DNA of 23,854 nucleotides, from NCBI GenBank assembly GCA_025997935.1, contig BNVG01000018.1:1-23854 (forward strand), given 5' to 3'. A program made the translations under genes and the position numbers. Source of the DNA: Synergistales bacterium. GTDB lineage: Bacteria > Synergistota > Synergistia > Synergistales > Aminobacteriaceae. The notes beneath the pieces were generated by a model, which was not told the DNA's origin, did no database searches, and worked only from the letters and a program-made list of their open reading frames with translations. This document shows, piece by piece, positions 21,217 through 23,854 of this stretch (positions are counted from its first letter, which is position 1; each line of letters starts with the position of its first letter).

Positions 21217-22743
21217 TTAAATTTCGTCCCCAGTCCTGTGCACCTCAACCCTGCTATCCCGCTCTTCTTTCATATTGGACAATCGGCTCTCTATCATCGC
21301 CGCGGTTCCCTGAGCCTCTACGCGATATTTGCCCCACGCGAAGCCGGGCATACCGGCAATTATGATTTTGCGCTCGAGCTCCTCCTCCCACAGAGAGAGC
21401 CAAAACTCGCTTATGTATTTGGCGATTGCCTTGTCGGCCTGTATGATGACGGCCTCGAACTTGTTGGCGCTCACTATCTTGCGTAAAAAGCGTTTTATGG
21501 ATACGGCGATAGTCTCCTCGCGCAGCACCCAGCCGTTGTCGGCGCAGAACGGACACCCGCGCGTCATGACGGTTCGGAGGTCGGGGCGGGCGCGTTTTCG
21601 GGTCAGCTCCACAAGGCCGAGCTGCGTGACGCCGAACACCCGCGCGCGCAGCCTGTCGGGCTCGAATACATCCTCGAGCCTGTCTATCAGGCGTTTGCGG
21701 TCTTCCTCGAACTCCATATCTATAAAATCTATGACGACTATCCCGCCTATCGCGCGAAGCCTGAGTTGACGGGCTATCTCGTCCGCCGCCTCGAGGTTGG
21801 TGTCCAAAACGGTGCGCCTCATGTCCAGGACGCCCTCTATCGAGTCGCCGGTGTATTTGCCGGTGTTGACGTCTATGACGGTGAGCGCCTCGGTATGCTC
21901 TATGACCAAATACGCTCCCGATTCCAGCCAGACTTTTCTCTCGAGGGCCTGTTCTATCTCCCGCTCTATGCCGTAATATTCAAAAATCGGGACGACGCCG
22001 CGATAGAGCGTGAGCGTCGGGACGTTGCCCTCTCCGTAAAGGCTCGCGACAAAATCCCTTACCTGCTCGAACTCGTTCTCCCCGTCGACTAATATTTCAT
22101 CGACGTCGCCGTGAACCTCGTCGCGCAGAACGCGCCCGAGCAGGCCCATGTCTTTATATAAAAGGCAGGGGGCGGGGCTGACCTTGGCGAGGCGTTCTAT
22201 CTCGCGCCAGACGAGCAGGAGAGACTCCGTGTCACGTCTAAGCGCTTCCTCGCCCACTCCCTCCGCCGCCGTTCGGATGATTATGCCGTAATCGTCGCCG
22301 CGCAAACCACGCGCTATCGCGCGAAGGCGCTTGCGCTCGTCCTCGTCCGTTATGCGCCGCGAGACGCCCGCTTCCTCTCCGTTCGGGACAAGGACAAGAT
22401 AACGGCCGGGGAGCGAAACGCGGGGCGTGACGCGCGCGCCCTTGTTCTTGCGCGCCGCCTTTGTCACCTGCACGACCAATTCCTGATTCGGCGTAACGTC
22501 GAACCCGCGCGCGTCGTTCAGGTAGAGAAACGCGTTGCGCCCGTCGCCTATGCTCATAAAGGCGGCGCTTATGCCGGGTAGGACGCTGTCGACCTTGGCC
22601 TTGTAGATCTCCCCCGCCTTTTGGCGGTCTAACATGCGCTCTATGAAAATATCCGCGACGCGACCGTTCTCTAAAATGGCCACGCGCGTTTCCTCGCTCT
22701 CGAGCGTATCGGCGATTATTTTTCTGTCCGTTATCTTACACAC
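21217..22743 (-). CDS. rng: Ribonuclease G (RNase E/G family)
   Basis: An endoribonuclease for 5S/16S rRNA maturation and mRNA turnover, 508 residues from the chosen start. The S1 RNA-binding domain covers about 43-120 (VLPGISAAFMSIGDGRNAFLYLND). The 5'-sensor/RNase H region and DNase-like catalytic domain follow with the metal-binding aspartates in LTVIDVNTGKYTG (D291) and VVIDFIDMEFEEDRKR (D339). The zinc link is CPFC (C397, C400). The open frame reaches 22794, but the GTG at 22743 gives the normal short N-terminus VCKITDRKII and has GGGGGAGG just upstream. It overlaps the DUF2344 gene by 13 bases. There is no long RNase E-like C-terminal scaffold. Confidence 0.93.
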   Translation of the reverse strand: MCKITDRKIIADTLESEETRVAILENGRVADIFIERMLDRQKAGEIYKAKVDSVLPGISAAFMSIGDGRNAFLYLNDARGFDVTPNQELVVQVTKAARKNKGARVTPRVSLPGRYLVLVPNGEEAGVSRRITDEDERKRLRAIARGLRGDDYGIIIRTAAEGVGEEALRRDTESLLLVWREIERLAKVSPAPCLLYKDMGLLGRVLRDEVHGDVDEILVDGENEFEQVRDFVASLYGEGNVPTLTLYRGVVPIFEYYGIEREIEQALERKVWLESGAYLVIEHTEALTVIDVNTGKYTGDSIEGVLDMRRTVLDTNLEAADEIARQLRLRAIGGIVVIDFIDMEFEEDRKRLIDRLEDVFEPDRLRARVFGVTQLGLVELTRKRARPDLRTVMTRGCPFCADNGWVLREETIAVSIKRFLRKIVSANKFEAVIIQADKAIAKYISEFWLSLWEEELERKIIIAGMPGFAWGKYRVEAQGTAAMIESRLSNMKEERDSRVEVHRTGDEI

Positions 22744-23390
22744 GGCCCTCCCCCTAACTCCACAATCTCCGCGCCTCTCAAACGCCCAAGACATACGCGG
22801 ACTATGCGCAGATTCCGCCAGTCGCTCGCCGAGCGCACCCAGCCGCCTATTCCGTTTTGCGCCGCTCCTTTGACCGTGAACGAAACGCCCGTCCAGCCCT
22901 CCGGCGATTTCACAAGCTGAGTTTCACGCGGAAAAAATTTTTCGCACTCGTCCGACACGTTCAGGAGCCCGCCGCCGTAGTGGGCTTTCAGGCTCTCCGA
23001 CAAGTCTTTGAAAGCGAGATTTTCCGCCCATACGCAATAAAGCGCGGCCTGGCAGTCCTTGCCGAGCGCGGGCAGTCCATCGGGTAGCAGAACGCATTTT
23101 TTGATTCTGAAGCCCTCGGGCATTTGTCCGCTCCATACGTCGGCCAGATAACGCTCATCCGTCTCCGGGTCTATGCCGCACCACACGTCCACAGGCTCCG
23201 AAAGGGCGACGACGCCGGCCGGTAGCTCCGGGCCGAAGCTCATTCTGGCGTGAGGCGAAAAACCCTCCGTCTGACGAAGCAAAATCCCCGCCCGCCCAGC
23301 TGCGCGGGCGAAAAGCGTAGCAAGCGCTATATGCGGCACAAAACAAGCTCCGCCTCTTTTCTCGTAAAAAAGCCTTACGCGTACGCTCAT
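22731..23390 (-). CDS. TIGR03936-family protein (DUF2344), radical SAM-linked
   Basis: A 219-residue protein of the DUF2344 family, which is typically encoded next to, or fused with, a TIGR03960-type radical SAM protein. It begins VRVRLFYEKRGGACFVPHIALATLFARAAGRAGI and continues with LLRQTEGFSPHARMSFGPELPAGVVALSEPVDVW, the family's hallmark segment. ATG at 23390 overlaps the radical SAM stop as ATGA; the frame to 23429 is an extension into that gene. The pair lies before rng in many Firmicutes and related genomes. A role in RNA or ribosome-related modification is suspected, but no reaction is established. Confidence 0.88.
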   Translation of the reverse strand: MSVRVRLFYEKRGGACFVPHIALATLFARAAGRAGILLRQTEGFSPHARMSFGPELPAGVVALSEPVDVWCGIDPETDERYLADVWSGQMPEGFRIKKCVLLPDGLPALGKDCQAALYCVWAENLAFKDLSESLKAHYGGGLLNVSDECEKFFPRETQLVKSPEGWTGVSFTVKGAAQNGIGGWVRSASDWRNLRIVRVCLGRLRGAEIVELGGGPCVR

Positions 23391-23854
23391 TTGCTCATCT
23401 CCTGACAGGCGAGCCCGCAAGCCGAACATCCTTCGCGGCAGTCGGGCGTCAGCGCGGCCTCATAAGCGGCCCTGCGCTGCGACAACAGGAATGATTTAGA
23501 CAACCCGACGTCTATATTATCCCAGGGCAAAGCCTCGTCCTCCCGGCGTTCTCTCGTGAAGTCGTTAGGATTGACGCCGCAGCCCTCAAAGGCCCTGAGC
23601 CAACGGGAAAGGTCGAAAGTCTCGCCCCAGCCGTCAAACCTCGCGCCGTCTCTCCACGCCCGCTCTATAACGTCCGCCGCGCGCCTGTCCGCGCGCGCCA
23701 GAACCCCCTCCAAAAACGACTGCTCCGGCTCGTGATACGACAGTGAGAGGCTCGACCGCGCTCTGTCTTTTCCCTCCAAGACGCGGGCCTTCAGCATACG
23801 CCCCTTTTCGCGAAACTCCTCTACGCTGTTTTGCCGCTCCCACTGAAACGGGGT
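23387..23854 (-). CDS. TIGR03960-family radical SAM protein, C-terminal part (cut by window edge)
   Basis: Only the last 155 residues are inside the window; the frame is open to the final base (TPFQWERQNSVEEFREKGR at the edge). The segment resembles the C-terminus of the TIGR03960 radical SAM family: SLSYHEPEQSFLEGVLARADRR, FDGWGETFDLSRWLRAFEGCG, PWDNIDVGLSKSFL and the Cys-rich tail DCREGCSACGLAC. The CxxxCxxC cluster itself is expected outside the window. It leads the operon with DUF2344, rng and the TMEM165-type gene, and overlaps DUF2344 by four bases. Confidence 0.87.
   Translation of the reverse strand, partial: TPFQWERQNSVEEFREKGRMLKARVLEGKDRARSSLSLSYHEPEQSFLEGVLARADRRAADVIERAWRDGARFDGWGETFDLSRWLRAFEGCGVNPNDFTRERREDEALPWDNIDVGLSKSFLLSQRRAAYEAALTPDCREGCSACGLACQEMSK

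Overview
This window looks like chromosomal DNA of a strictly anaerobic, amino-acid or organic-acid fermenting bacterium. The evidence is a four-subunit 2-oxoacid:ferredoxin oxidoreductase, a reverse-type rubrerythrin, a tripartite tricarboxylate (TTT) uptake system, and the radical SAM / DUF2344 / RNase G gene order found in Firmicutes and Synergistota. I favour Synergistota, but that is an inference from gene content only. The sequence is fairly GC-rich with AT-rich promoter regions. I saw no rRNA, tRNA, CRISPR array, phage or transposase gene.

Region 1 (1-7398) is a catabolic unit. A GntR/FCD regulator (5689-6414) heads a minus-strand operon of split transketolase (two subunits), a tartronate-semialdehyde/3-hydroxyisobutyrate-type reductase, and tctC-tctB-tctA. 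A 2-keto-4-pentenoate hydratase-type gene is transcribed divergently. The shared promoter region holds a TGTC-G-GACA palindrome between two inward-facing TTGACA boxes. Three consecutive gaps in the operon each carry one copy of a hairpin-rich, GTAGGGGCGA-ended repeat, and tctC is bracketed by two of them. tctA has a one-base insertion at about 585 and runs off the window.

Region 2 (7419-12580) is the most unusual part: eight minus-strand genes, nearly all overlapping by 1-4 bases. In transcription order they encode a TVP38/TMEM64 membrane protein, a double-CCG (HdrB-like) iron-sulfur protein, a second TVP38/TMEM64 protein, a secreted YdjY-like protein, a four-helix membrane protein, an AhpD-like protein, an ArsS-type radical SAM enzyme and a TIGR04283-type glycosyltransferase. 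No ArsM arsenite methyltransferase is present. I infer a metalloid or thiol-redox modification pathway with membrane and periplasmic parts, whose substrate may not be the one known for arsenosugar ArsS. The operon has a leader of about 235 nt and starts back-to-back with a reverse rubrerythrin gene (12978-13517), which suggests a link to redox stress.

Region 3 (13595-16952) is korDABC followed in the same operon by a Nudix ADP-ribose pyrophosphatase-type gene. A bidirectional terminator separates it from rubrerythrin. Region 4 (17036-19276) holds an HD-GYP cyclic-di-GMP phosphodiesterase-type protein and a DUF4365-like protein that seems to lack nuclease catalytic residues. Region 5 (19518-20399) is a plus-strand EamA/DMT exporter gene with a strikingly AT-rich leader. 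Region 6 (20508-23854) is a minus-strand operon: TIGR03960-type radical SAM (truncated by the window), DUF2344/TIGR03936, ribonuclease G and a TMEM165/GDT1 cation exporter.
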